Shown here: piece by piece, positions 7,121 to 15,718 of the stretch
How the letters are laid out: the number at the start of each line of letters is the position of its first letter
Position numbering within the stretch: the stretch's first letter is position 1
Source: MGBC131033 sp910585655
GTDB taxonomy: Bacteria; Bacillota; Clostridia; Lachnospirales; Lachnospiraceae
Direction of reading: 5' to 3'
DNA: 64,000 nt
Assembly (NCBI GenBank): GCA_949502025.1
Contig: CATBCG010000041.1
Coordinates: 39,564 to 103,563, forward strand
Made by a program: the position numbers and the translations under genes
Notes under the pieces: model-generated
What the model saw: the letters and a program-made list of their open reading frames with translations, nothing else
What the model was told of the DNA's origin: nothing
Databases searched by the model: none

Positions 7121-8683
7121 TTAACAAAATATCCAGGTTTTGCTATCTACTGCTGCTCCGTCTTCGGTTCCGTCTATCGTTGTATCGGTTTCTGTATCCG
7201 TGCTGCTTGCTCCGCCGGAAGCGTCTAAGGAATGAACTCCTGCACCTTCTGAGGTGCTTTCGTCAGAGGTCGCCCCCTCCGGAACCGTGTTGCCCGGTTG
7301 GTTTTCCTCTGACGTCGCGTCATCCGACGTTGTGCCGTCTGGTTGGTTTTCCTCAGATACCGTGCCGTCCGATGTCGTGTCATCTGGCTTGTTTTCTTCG
7401 GATGATGTATTGTCTGAAGTGGTATCGTCAGGCTGGTTTTCCCCCGATGATGTGTCATCTGTAGTTGTGTCGTCTGGCTTGTTTCCTTCAGAGGATGTAT
7501 CATCTGAAGTCGTGTCGTCCGGGTTGTCTCCTTCGGAGGATGTATCGTCTGAAGTCGTGTCGTCTGGCTTTGTTCCGGTTTCGTTTTCCTCTTGATCTGT
7601 TTTATCAGAGGCGTCTTCTTTGGAGGCGTCTTCTTTGGAATCGTCTTCCTCAGAATTGCTTTCCCCGGAGCCGGTTTCGTCAGTATCTTCCGAGTCGGTT
7701 TCCGCTGGATCTTCTTCGTCTGGTTCGGTTTCTACCGGTGTGTTTCCTCCTGTCTGGCTGCTTCCCTGATTGGTGTTTCCAGAGTTGGTAGTGTCGGAAG
7801 GAGACTGCCATGGGTAGGAAAGAACGTCGTCCGGGAGGGTGTTTCCAGGATTCCGCCGGACAGCATCAAAGTCAAAGCTCCATTCATAATCCTGTGCAGA
7901 AATACCATAATATTCATCCAGCGTTAAGTTGTGTTCATAAAGATAAGATGCCATCTCGACACCGACATAGCGCAGGTGCCATGGTTCATAAGCATAGCCG
8001 GTAATCTCTTCCTTATCCTCTGGATATCGGATGATAAACCCAAAGAGGTGGGAATGTTCGGCAAGCCATTGCCCTTCCGGAAGATCGGCTAGGGAATAGG
8101 TCAAATCCAGGTTGTTAGAGATGCTTGAAACGTCCATCGTCAAACCGGTTTGATGCTCACTGTGTCCGGGAGGAGCCGAATAAAGGTTGGCATAATCCTG
8201 TCCGCTTTTGTTGACGTTGTAAAGATAAATCGTTTTTTGACGATCATAGGAGCGGTAGCCAGAGATAGCAGTCAGCCGAATCCCCTCTTTGGAAGCAGCG
8301 TCAAACAAATCTTCTAAGGCAGCCGCAGCATCAGAGCGCATCAGCCGCTTATCCGCGATATAAGGAAACGAAAATTCTACGTCAGGCGCCACTAAATCTT
8401 CCGGGACGTAATCAGCCGGAAGCGTGTACAGATGGTTGACTAAAACAGTGGTGCTGGCTGGATCCGTATCTACCGGAGGAAACTCTTCTTTTTCAGAAGA
8501 AGCCGAAACAGCAGGAGAGCCGTTTGGAGGGACGTCCTCCTGGTTAGAAGAGTCCTCTGTATAATAATATTCATACGCATAGGAAGTATTAGCCGGGGCA
8601 GAAACCGGCAGAGAAAAATATATCAGGGAACCAATGACTGTGATAGCCAGAGCAGATCCCAATCCAATCCAAATTCTTTTCAA
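7121..8683 (-). CDS. D-alanyl-D-alanine carboxypeptidase, VanY/M15B family, with acidic repeat tail
   Basis: About 520 aa. An N-terminal membrane anchor (about residues 8-26) is followed by an extracellular M15B peptidase domain of about 200 residues. Zinc and catalytic motifs are SEHQTGLTMD (His and Asp ligands) and EPWHLRYVG (catalytic Glu and His ligand), with SGYRSY before them. It would trim D-Ala from peptidoglycan stems. The last 220 residues are a low-complexity Asp/Thr/Ser/Glu tail with tandem units of about 15 residues of the type DDTTSDDTSSEGNKP, likely a cell-wall spacer. The ATG at 8692 directly abuts the only GAAAGG; a TTG at 8683 has ideal 9-base spacing and is preferred. Confidence 0.85.
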   Translation of the reverse strand: MKRIWIGLGSALAITVIGSLIYFSLPVSAPANTSYAYEYYYTEDSSNQEDVPPNGSPAVSASSEKEEFPPVDTDPASTTVLVNHLYTLPADYVPEDLVAPDVEFSFPYIADKRLMRSDAAAALEDLFDAASKEGIRLTAISGYRSYDRQKTIYLYNVNKSGQDYANLYSAPPGHSEHQTGLTMDVSSISNNLDLTYSLADLPEGQWLAEHSHLFGFIIRYPEDKEEITGYAYEPWHLRYVGVEMASYLYEHNLTLDEYYGISAQDYEWSFDFDAVRRNPGNTLPDDVLSYPWQSPSDTTNSGNTNQGSSQTGGNTPVETEPDEEDPAETDSEDTDETGSGESNSEEDDSKEDASKEDASDKTDQEENETGTKPDDTTSDDTSSEGDNPDDTTSDDTSSEGNKPDDTTTDDTSSGENQPDDTTSDNTSSEENKPDDTTSDGTVSEENQPDGTTSDDATSEENQPGNTVPEGATSDESTSEGAGVHSLDASGGASSTDTETDTTIDGTEDGAAVDSKTWIFC

Positions 8684-8836
8684 TGAATTCATCCTTTCAG
8701 GCAATATAGTGATTAACATACTGTGTATCTGGTGGTAAGAGGGGACAGCAAATGGCGTCTTTTTGTCGTTTGCTATCCACAACTCCCTATAGTATAACAC
8801 ATTTTTTCAGAAATGCCAGAGGATATCTGCGGAAAA

Positions 8837-10285
8837 TCAGAATTTTTTGTCGCTATAATCGTCTAAAAGTGTCTGTTTAAGGTTCCAAAGCCGTTTGGAC
8901 AGGTCAATATAGACGCGGTGCGGGTTGACAAGACGCCTGGATTCATCCCAAAGAGTATCAATATCCTGTGCGCAGTAAGCGCGGATATCCATAACAGAAG
9001 GAGAGGTATAGACGCATTTTCCACCTTCAAATACCGGAACCAGCAATTCTTTCATCGTATATTCACCAGGATGAAGTAACGTTTTTTTCCAGGTTTCAAC
9101 CGGATCAAAGAGCAGCAGAGGCTGTTTCGGATCGATTTCTTCTTCTGTCAGGGCAATCAAATCCGCTTTTAGTTTGCCCTCCGTGTCGTAAATCCGGTAA
9201 ATGGTTTTATTGCCTGGGTTCGTCACTTTCCAGGAATTTTCAGACAGCTTGATCTTTGGCTCAAATACGCCGTCCCTTTCAATGGCTGCCAGCTTATATA
9301 CACCGCCAAAGGCAGGGCAATCCTTGGAGGTAATCAGGTTGGTGCCTACCCCCCAGGAGTCAACGGCAGCATGCTGGGATTTCAGAGAGGAGATCAGGTA
9401 TTCGTCCAAGTCGCTGGAAGCACAGATCGAAGCGTCGGTAAAACCAGCCGCATCCAGAAGCTTTCTGGCTTTTTTGGAAAGATATGCCAGGTCGCCGGAG
9501 TCCAGACGGATACCATATTTTACAGGCATATTGCCAGAATCCCGCAGTTCGGTAAAGACCTTAATGGCATTCGGGACGCCGGAACGAAGCGTATCATAAG
9601 TATCTACCAAAAGGGTAGCGTTATCCGGATACATCCGGGCATACGTACGGAAAGCGGTCAGCTCATCCGGAAAGCTCATAATCCAGCTATGGGCATGAGT
9701 ACCGAGCGCCGGAACACCAAAGCGTTTGGCGCAAAGAACGTTGCTCGTACCGGCGCAGCCGCCGATAACCGCCGCTCTGGCTCCTAAGGTGCCGGCATCC
9801 GGTCCCTGGGCGCGGCGCAGACCGAATTCCATCACCGGATCACCCTGCGCCGCATAGCAGACACGGGCAGCCTTGGTAGCAATGAGACTTTGATGGTTGA
9901 TAATATTTAAAAGCGCGGTTTCAATGAGCTGCGCTTCCATAATCGGAGCTACTACTTTTACCAACGGTTCCATCGGGAAGACGACAGTGCCTTCCGGAAC
10001 GGCATAAATGTCCCCGGTAAAATGGAAGCCAGCCAGATATTCCAGAAAATCTTCATCAAAAATAGAAAGGTTACGCAGATATTCAATATCTTCATAGCTG
10101 AAATTCAGGTTTTTAATATAGTCGATGATCTGCTCTAAACCAGCGCAGACAGCAAACCCGTTCCCGGACGGATTGACACGATAGAACGCGTCAAACACTA
10201 CTTTGGGATTGGTCTTATTTTTAAAATAGCCCTGCATCATCGTAAGCTCGTAAAAATCGGTCAATAACGTCAGGTTTTCATTCAT
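8837..10285 (-). CDS. pncB: nicotinate phosphoribosyltransferase
   Basis: This enzyme converts nicotinate and PRPP to nicotinate mononucleotide in NAD salvage. The 482-aa length is usual. Family motifs are LLTDFYELTMMQGY at the N terminus, FDAFYR, EFGLRRAQGPDAG (with the conserved Arg and the active-site region), GTHAHSWIMSF, and VDTYDTLRSG followed by GIRLDSGDL. No truncation is seen. The start ATG at 10285 follows AAAGGAG. It is transcribed away from the amidohydrolase gene. Confidence 0.95.
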   Translation of the reverse strand: MNENLTLLTDFYELTMMQGYFKNKTNPKVVFDAFYRVNPSGNGFAVCAGLEQIIDYIKNLNFSYEDIEYLRNLSIFDEDFLEYLAGFHFTGDIYAVPEGTVVFPMEPLVKVVAPIMEAQLIETALLNIINHQSLIATKAARVCYAAQGDPVMEFGLRRAQGPDAGTLGARAAVIGGCAGTSNVLCAKRFGVPALGTHAHSWIMSFPDELTAFRTYARMYPDNATLLVDTYDTLRSGVPNAIKVFTELRDSGNMPVKYGIRLDSGDLAYLSKKARKLLDAAGFTDASICASSDLDEYLISSLKSQHAAVDSWGVGTNLITSKDCPAFGGVYKLAAIERDGVFEPKIKLSENSWKVTNPGNKTIYRIYDTEGKLKADLIALTEEEIDPKQPLLLFDPVETWKKTLLHPGEYTMKELLVPVFEGGKCVYTSPSVMDIRAYCAQDIDTLWDESRRLVNPHRVYIDLSKRLWNLKQTLLDDYSDKKF

Positions 10286-10433
10286 AATTCGTCAAACTCC
10301 TTTATTTTATTGTTTTGAAAAAAGACAGTCTGTTGAAAGCTGACAAGACAGCTTTTTGGCATATCATAGCACAGAACGAAACAGAGTGCAAGAAAAAACG
10401 AAAACCACAAACGATAGAAACGGGAGGTTCGGC

Positions 10434-10462
10434 TTGCATAATGGTCAGGCTTGGACTATACT
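10434..10462 (+). promoter_or_regulatory. promoter for the amidohydrolase gene
   Basis: TTGCAT (10434-10439) and TATACT (10457-10462) are 17 bases apart and lie 86 bases before the start at 10548. The 10286-10433 stretch before it holds a short AAAGCTG/CAGCTTT hairpin (10336-10355) and no convincing gene. Confidence 0.55.
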
Positions 10463-10547
10463 TAGTTTATAAGAAGCGACAAATCGATTTGCCGTTTCCT
10501 ATAGGAAAGGCGTAACAGCAATGAAACGAACGTTAGGAGGAAAAGAA

Positions 10548-11699
10548 ATGAGCAAGCTTTGTATCAAAAACGGTATGGTTCACGACGCCGTAAAAGAAGA
10601 AGCCTATCAGGCAGACATTTTGGTAGAAGACGGCGTGATTCGGGAGATTGCGCCGAATCTGACGGTAGACGGAGAGACAGAGGTGGTAGATGCTTCCGGT
10701 CTGCAGGTATATCCGGGCTTTGTAGAGGCGCATTGCCACTTGGGGTTAGATGGGTATGCTATTGGCTATGAGGGACAGGACTACAACGAATACACCGATA
10801 TTCTTACCCCTCACTTAAATGCAGTAGACGGTATTAACCCGCTGGATCCTTCTGTAAGAATGGCAGCAAAGGGCGGCGTAACCTGCGTTTGCACCGGTCC
10901 TGGCAGCTCAAACGTATTGGGCGGTTATTTTGTGGCAATCAAAACGACCGGAAGCCGGGTAGAAAATATGATCGTAAAGGAAAAAGTAGCGATGAAGTGT
11001 GCATTTGGCGAGAATCCAAAGCGTTGCTACCGGGAAAAGAACAATACTTCCCGTATGTCTACCGCAGCAAAGCTACGCGAGATGTTGTATAAGGCAAAAG
11101 AGTATCAGGACAAGCTGGATGCAGCAGGGGAGGACGCTTCTAAAAAACCAGCCTATGACATGAAGCTGGAGGCGCTGCTTCCGGTACTGCGCGGAGAGAT
11201 TCCGCTAAAGGCTCATGCCCATCAGGCAAATGATATCTTTACTTCGATTCGGATTGCAAAAGAATTCGGCGTAAAGCTGACCATGGAGCATTGTACCGAA
11301 GGTCATCTGGTAGTGGACGAGCTGGCAAAAGAGAACTATCCGGCTGCCGTAGGCCCATCTCTGACCTACGCAAGCAAGTTTGAGCTGCAAAATAAGACCT
11401 TTGAGACACCAGGTATTTTATCAAAGGCAGGTATTCAGGTATCAATCATTACCGACAGCCCGGTTATTCCGCAGGAATACCTTCCGCTTTGCGCAGGGCT
11501 GGCTGTAAAATCCGGGATGGAACCGTTTGCAGCGCTTCAGGCGATCACGATTAACCCGGCGAAGCATATTGGTATCGCAGACCGTGTTGGCTCCCTGGAA
11601 GTAGGGAAAGACGGTGATATCGTGCTGGCAGACGGGGATCCGATGGTGTCGGCAACGACGATTGTAGCTACTTATATCAATGGGGAAAAGATTGATTAA
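10548..11699 (+). CDS. amidohydrolase family metal-dependent hydrolase
   Basis: A 383-aa cytoplasmic enzyme of the amidohydrolase superfamily (imidazolonepropionase/dihydroorotase type). An N-terminal composite domain (IKNGMVHD, VYPGF) leads to the metal motif EAHCHLG, further His residues in LKAHAHQAND and MEHCTEGH, and the catalytic Asp in ITDSPVI. The C-terminal NPAKHIGIADRVGSLEVGKDGD is the family end signature. The substrate cannot be told from sequence. TAGGAGG lies 7 bases before the ATG at 10548. It stands alone behind its own promoter. Confidence 0.85.
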   Translation: MSKLCIKNGMVHDAVKEEAYQADILVEDGVIREIAPNLTVDGETEVVDASGLQVYPGFVEAHCHLGLDGYAIGYEGQDYNEYTDILTPHLNAVDGINPLDPSVRMAAKGGVTCVCTGPGSSNVLGGYFVAIKTTGSRVENMIVKEKVAMKCAFGENPKRCYREKNNTSRMSTAAKLREMLYKAKEYQDKLDAAGEDASKKPAYDMKLEALLPVLRGEIPLKAHAHQANDIFTSIRIAKEFGVKLTMEHCTEGHLVVDELAKENYPAAVGPSLTYASKFELQNKTFETPGILSKAGIQVSIITDSPVIPQEYLPLCAGLAVKSGMEPFAALQAITINPAKHIGIADRVGSLEVGKDGDIVLADGDPMVSATTIVATYINGEKID

Positions 11700-11779
11700 G
11701 CATTTATATTCTATCATGCCACCCTGTTGTCGTGTTTCTTTTGCTATGATAGCGTTAATACGAAAGGGAGGTAGGTAAT

Positions 11780-12046
11780 ATGATAGATTCACGTTGTGGT
11801 CTGCATTGTACAGGCTGTCCTTATAAAACCAGCCATGGCTGTCAGGGATGTATCGAAACAAAGGGAAATCCGTTTCATGGAGAATGCCCGGTAGCGATAT
11901 GCTGTCAGGAACGAGGGCATCAGCACTGCGGAGAATGCGAAGCGTTTCCGTGTGAGCTGTTAGAACGCTATTCCTGTGATCCGGAACATGGAGATACTCC
12001 GCCGGGAGCCAGGATAGAACAATGCCGTAGCTGGAAAACAGAATAG
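11780..12046 (+). CDS. DUF3795 cysteine-rich protein
   Basis: An 88-aa protein with 13 cysteines arranged as CGLHCTGCPY, CQGC, CPVAICCQERG, CGECEAFPC. This matches the DUF3795 family, presumed metal-binding and of unknown role, common in anaerobic Bacillota. GGGAGG precedes the start. It is followed by a strong terminator at 12082-12117 and is monocistronic. Confidence 0.8.
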   Translation: MIDSRCGLHCTGCPYKTSHGCQGCIETKGNPFHGECPVAICCQERGHQHCGECEAFPCELLERYSCDPEHGDTPPGARIEQCRSWKTE

Positions 12047-12081
12047 CGCTTTTGCAGGAAAATAAATAGCTCTGCGTTTTG

Positions 12082-12117
12082 GAACCTCTGGCGTTAAAGC
12101 GTCAGGGGTTCTTTTTT
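12082..12117 (+). terminator. rho-independent terminator after the DUF3795 gene
   Basis: A 12-bp stem with two G-T pairs (12082-12093 with 12100-12111) is followed by TTTTTT. Confidence 0.85.
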
Positions 12118-12153
12118 CAGAACACTTTTTTCCTATTAAAATGTAAAAATTGC

Positions 12154-12182
12154 TTGAGCGTCAGGAATATTTATGATATGCT
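12154..12182 (+). promoter_or_regulatory. likely promoter of the DUF1538 gene
   Basis: TTGAGC (12154-12159) and TATGCT (12177-12182) are spaced 17 bases; an alternative pair is TTGCTT (12150) with TATGAT (12172). Both place the transcript start about 40-50 bases before the gene start. Confidence 0.45.
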
Positions 12183-12233
12183 ATTATAGATGTCATATTG
12201 CTTGCGCTGTTAGGGGAAAGGTGGAATGGTTAT

Positions 12234-13754
12234 TTGAAGAAGCATTTGGAAGAAAAAATCAGAGAGTCTCTCTCGTCGGTGCTGCCGATTACAGCGATTG
12301 TACTGCTGCTTAGTATTTCGATTACTCCGATATCTTCCGGGACGCTGGTGCTGTTTCTTTTTGGGGCTCTGCTGTTGGTGCTGGGGATGGGGATGTTTAC
12401 ACTGGGCGCGGATTTGGCGATGACGCCAATGGGAGAGGGCATGGGGATCGAGCTGAGTAAAGCGAAAAAAACCCGTTATCCGATTATGATTGGTTTTATA
12501 TTTGGTATTATCATTACACTTGCCGAACCGGATCTTCAGGTGTTGGCTGAGCAGGTTCCTGCGATTCCGAATCTTGTCTTGATTCTGGCGGTAGCCGCCG
12601 GAGTCGGGGTATTCATGATGATTGCAATTATCCGTATTATATTTAAAATTCCATTGAACAGGATGTTGATTTTTTTCTATACTGCTATTTTTCTGCTGGT
12701 CTGCCTGGCTCCGGCATCTTTTATTCCAGTGTCCTTTGATTCCGGCGGTGTGACGACCGGACCGATTACGGTTCCCTTTATTATGGCGTTGGGTGTTGGT
12801 TTAGCTGCTCTAAGAAGTGATAAAACCTCGCAGGAGGACAGCTTTGGTTTGGTATCGCTTTGCAGCATTGGACCGATTTTAGCGGTGTTGATATTGGGTA
12901 TTTTTTACAAGCCGGAAACGGCGGTATATGAAATGAGCGCAGTTGCCGATATTACTACTACCAGGCTGGCAGCGAAGGAGTTTGTCCGTGCCTTTCCGGT
13001 TTATTTTAAGGAAGTAGCGATTGCCGTATTACCGATTGCACTGATGTTTGTGATCTTTCAGGCAGTGACAAAGCGCTATAAAAAGCGGCATGTGATTCGT
13101 ATTATCAGTGGTCTTGTTTATACGTATATCGGACTGGTACTGTTTTTGACCGGGGTTAATGTCGGCTTTATGCCGACCGGGCAGTTTATCGGAGCGACGA
13201 TAGGCGCCGGCTCGCAGCGGTTTTTGCTGATTCCGATAGGTATGCTGATGGGATACTATATTGTAGCGGCGGAGCCTGCAGTACATGTGTTAAATAAACA
13301 GGTAGAAGAAGTATCCAACGGTTCGATTTCCGCTCGCTCTATGCGGATGGGGCTTTCGGTAGGTGTAGCCGCTTCGGTTGGGATTTCCATGCTTCGGATT
13401 TTGACGGGAATTTCCATTATGTGGTTTTTGATACCAGGTTATTTTATATCCTTGCTGCTTTCGTTTTTTGTACCAAAGATGTACACCGGGATTGCTTTTG
13501 ACTCCGGCGGTGTGGCGAGTGGACCGATGACCGCTACGTTCTTGCTGCCGTTTGCGATGGGAGCCTGTAACGCTGTAGGAGGAAATATTTTAACCGATGC
13601 TTTTGGAATTGTAGCGATGGTGGCGATGACGCCCCTGATTACGATACAGGCGTTGGGGCTGACGAGCGAATTGAAAAAACATGCGATTCGCCGCTACTAT
13701 CAAAATCAGTTGGAGCAGGAAGAAGATATTGTATTGTATTTTGACAGTGAATGA
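12234..13754 (+). CDS. DUF1538 integral membrane protein (putative transporter)
   Basis: About 506 aa with roughly 12 hydrophobic helices. The protein is an internal duplication: FDSGGVTTGPITVPFIMALGVG in the first half and FDSGGVASGPMTATFLLPFAMG in the second, the hallmark of DUF1538 proteins, each within a repeated bundle. These are predicted cytoplasmic-membrane transporters, sometimes linked to ion or sodium transport; the substrate is unknown. A TTG at 12234 has GGGGAAAGGTGG about 9 bases upstream and is preferred over a TTG at 12198 that lies before that site. The P-II-like gene follows by 35 bases, so the partner probably regulates the transporter. Confidence 0.85.
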   Translation: MKKHLEEKIRESLSSVLPITAIVLLLSISITPISSGTLVLFLFGALLLVLGMGMFTLGADLAMTPMGEGMGIELSKAKKTRYPIMIGFIFGIIITLAEPDLQVLAEQVPAIPNLVLILAVAAGVGVFMMIAIIRIIFKIPLNRMLIFFYTAIFLLVCLAPASFIPVSFDSGGVTTGPITVPFIMALGVGLAALRSDKTSQEDSFGLVSLCSIGPILAVLILGIFYKPETAVYEMSAVADITTTRLAAKEFVRAFPVYFKEVAIAVLPIALMFVIFQAVTKRYKKRHVIRIISGLVYTYIGLVLFLTGVNVGFMPTGQFIGATIGAGSQRFLLIPIGMLMGYYIVAAEPAVHVLNKQVEEVSNGSISARSMRMGLSVGVAASVGISMLRILTGISIMWFLIPGYFISLLLSFFVPKMYTGIAFDSGGVASGPMTATFLLPFAMGACNAVGGNILTDAFGIVAMVAMTPLITIQALGLTSELKKHAIRRYYQNQLEQEEDIVLYFDSE

Positions 13755-13789
13755 TGCTGTGAAGATAGAAAACGGAAAGGAAGAGCATT

Positions 13790-14575
13790 ATGAGTGGTGT
13801 GCCGGTTTCGCAGATTACCATGCCTCAGATCACGTTGCCGCAGATGGGTGAGCATACTGACAGGCGTATGGAGACAGAGCGTCCGAAGCTGCTGGTTTCG
13901 ATTGTGGAGCGCGGCAGGGGTAAGGCGATTATGAATTTATATAACCGGGAAGGAGTCAGCTTTCATTACCAGACGGTAGGGCATGGGACGGCAACCTCGG
14001 AAATCATGGATATCCTGGGACTGGATTCCAAGGAAAAGGATATCATCATCAGCTTTGCGGCAGAAACGATGGTACATCGGCTGATTGAGGGGATGAACGA
14101 TGAACTGCGGGGAATCGTGGATACAAAGGGAATTTTATTTGATCTGCCGATGACGGGGATGACCAACCGGGTAGCGGCGGTATTAAATATCCGTAAGGAT
14201 ATGTTTGGCGATAAAAAGGAACGCACCGATTCCACAGACCAGAAAAAGGAGGAAGCGATGGAGGAGGAAAAAAAGCATAGTCTGATTTTGATATCTGTCA
14301 ACCAAGGTTATACAGAAAATGTGATTGCTACAGCCAGAAGTCTGGGAGCGAGAGGCGGCACTGTATTCCGCGCCAGATGGGGTGGGGGGAAGGATGTAGA
14401 GCAGCAGCCTCATGGACTGTCCGTGCAGTCGGAAAAGGAAATCATTGCAATTGTAGTGGCAAATGAGCTGCGTAATTCCATTATGGATACGGTGAATGAA
14501 ACGTATGGTCTGCAGTCTGAGGCACAGGGTGTGGTATGCAGTATGAAGGTGGATCATTTTGGATCGATTGGATAA
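13790..14575 (+). CDS. tandem P-II-like signalling protein paired with DUF1538
   Basis: A 261-aa protein with two ferredoxin-like P-II-related units: residues about 33-130 (LLVSIVERGRGKAIMNLY ... VAAVLN) and about 163-258 (LILISVNQGYTENVIATARSLGARGGTVFRARWGG). The second carries the better P-II features, including a T-loop-like stretch and an ARGGTVFRA segment. An acidic/Lys linker joins the two. P-II proteins bind nucleotides and small effectors and gate transporters, so this one probably senses a metabolite and acts on the DUF1538 protein encoded directly upstream. GGAAAGGA precedes the start. Confidence 0.75.
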   Translation: MSGVPVSQITMPQITLPQMGEHTDRRMETERPKLLVSIVERGRGKAIMNLYNREGVSFHYQTVGHGTATSEIMDILGLDSKEKDIIISFAAETMVHRLIEGMNDELRGIVDTKGILFDLPMTGMTNRVAAVLNIRKDMFGDKKERTDSTDQKKEEAMEEEKKHSLILISVNQGYTENVIATARSLGARGGTVFRARWGGGKDVEQQPHGLSVQSEKEIIAIVVANELRNSIMDTVNETYGLQSEAQGVVCSMKVDHFGSIG

Positions 14576-14599
14576 GAAAAAGGATGGAACGGGCAGAAG

Positions 14600-15181
14600 A
14601 TGGGCAGGTTATTTATTTTAATGGGAAAAAGCGCGACCGGAAAGGATACGGTTTTGGGGCGTTTGCTTGCGCAGCCGGAGTTGGGGTTGCAGGAGATTGT
14701 AGGATATACGACGCGCCCTATGAGGGAGCAGGAACAAGACGGCATAGATTACCATTTTGTTTCCAAGGAGCAATTAGAGAGGTACCGGCAGGCAGGAAAG
14801 ATATTGGAATGTCGGAAATATGATACGATTCATGGACCATGGTATTATTTTCATGTAGACGACGGGCAGTTTTCACTGGAAGAAGGCAATAAGATTATGA
14901 CGACGACGTTGGCAGGCTATGAAAAAATCCGGGACTATTTTGGGATAGAGCAGGTAGTTCCGCTGTATCTGGAGATTTCCGATCGTACCAGACTCCACCG
15001 GGCGCTAGAACGCGAGGATCGGCAAAGCAGTCCCAAATATGCGGAACTGTGCCGTCGATTCCTGGCAGATAATGAAGATTTTTCAGAGGAAAAGTTAAAA
15101 GAGCTGGGGATTTATGAGCGCTATTCCAACGAAAATTTAGAACAGTGCCTAGAAAAATTAGCCAGGCGGATACAAAAATAA
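14600..15181 (+). CDS. guanylate kinase-like protein
   Basis: A 193-aa NMP kinase of the guanylate kinase family. P-loop GKSATGKD is at residues 9-16, the GMP-binding TTRPMREQEQDGIDYHFVS at about 37-55, and the EDRQSS lid region further on. It would convert GMP to GDP, although the divergent lid and the presence in Clostridia of several gmk paralogues leave the physiological substrate open. It begins 24 bases after the P-II-like gene. In Bacillus the corresponding place before yaaR holds tmk and yaaQ, so this may be a local substitute. Confidence 0.75.
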   Translation: MGRLFILMGKSATGKDTVLGRLLAQPELGLQEIVGYTTRPMREQEQDGIDYHFVSKEQLERYRQAGKILECRKYDTIHGPWYYFHVDDGQFSLEEGNKIMTTTLAGYEKIRDYFGIEQVVPLYLEISDRTRLHRALEREDRQSSPKYAELCRRFLADNEDFSEEKLKELGIYERYSNENLEQCLEKLARRIQK

Positions 15182-15190
15182 GATTTGCTT

Positions 15191-15217
15191 TTGTTTTTAT
15201 TAAAGATATGCTATAAT
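15191..15217 (+). promoter_or_regulatory. extended -10 promoter of the yaaR-holB operon
   Basis: TATAAT at 15212-15217 carries an extended TG two bases upstream. A TTGTTT at 15191-15196 has short spacing (15 bases), which an extended -10 would compensate. Confidence 0.55.
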
Positions 15218-15260
15218 CATTCTATGACGTAGGACAGAAAAGGGAAGGAAGGGAAAGCTT

Positions 15261-15701
15261 GTGGACATTAAGGTAAATGCGATGCCGGAAGCCATGCAGA
15301 TAGAGAAAAAAGCGCCGGTGCAGGAGCAGGACGCTTCCTTTAAATTTACCCTGGTCAGTCATATTGAGGACGCGACACTTTCCGAGCGTCTGACCTCAAT
15401 GATGGAGGAAATTACGCGCCAGGGAGAAAAGCTTGGGAAAAAGACAGATATTCGGGATATGCGGCGTTACAGACAGCTTGTCAAGGAGTTTTTAAACGAG
15501 GTTGTCACCCGCTCGCATCAGTTTTCAAGGGAAAATTTCCTGGATCGGAGAGGACGGCACCGGGTATACGGAATGGTACGGCTGATTGACCAGAACCTGG
15601 ATGAATTGGCGCAGGAGCTGATAAAGGACGAAAAGGATCATTTGCTGATCCTCAATAAAATTGATGAAATCAGAGGGTTACTGCTGGATATTTTTACGTA
15701 A
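15261..15701 (+). CDS. yaaR: YaaR family protein (DUF327)
   Basis: A 146-aa cytoplasmic protein, largely helical. It has the YaaR pattern: a flexible N terminus, then LTSMMEEITRQGEKL, YRQLVKEFLNEVV, and GRHRVYGMVRLIDQNLDELAQEL. Function is unknown, but the gene is conserved immediately before holB in Bacillota. The start is GTG with GGAAGGAAGGG upstream. The next gene starts 17 bases later. Confidence 0.85.
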   Translation: MDIKVNAMPEAMQIEKKAPVQEQDASFKFTLVSHIEDATLSERLTSMMEEITRQGEKLGKKTDIRDMRRYRQLVKEFLNEVVTRSHQFSRENFLDRRGRHRVYGMVRLIDQNLDELAQELIKDEKDHLLILNKIDEIRGLLLDIFT

Positions 15702-15718
15702 GCGGGGAGGGAAGCGTT

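Noticed and set aside
7225..7595. Open frames on both strands opposite the VanY tail
   Set aside because: They are by-products of the repetitive acidic coding sequence, have no ribosome sites and consist of low-complexity residues.
10315..10515. 66-codon frame before the amidohydrolase gene
   Set aside because: It spans the predicted promoter, has no ribosome site and ends just before the real gene.
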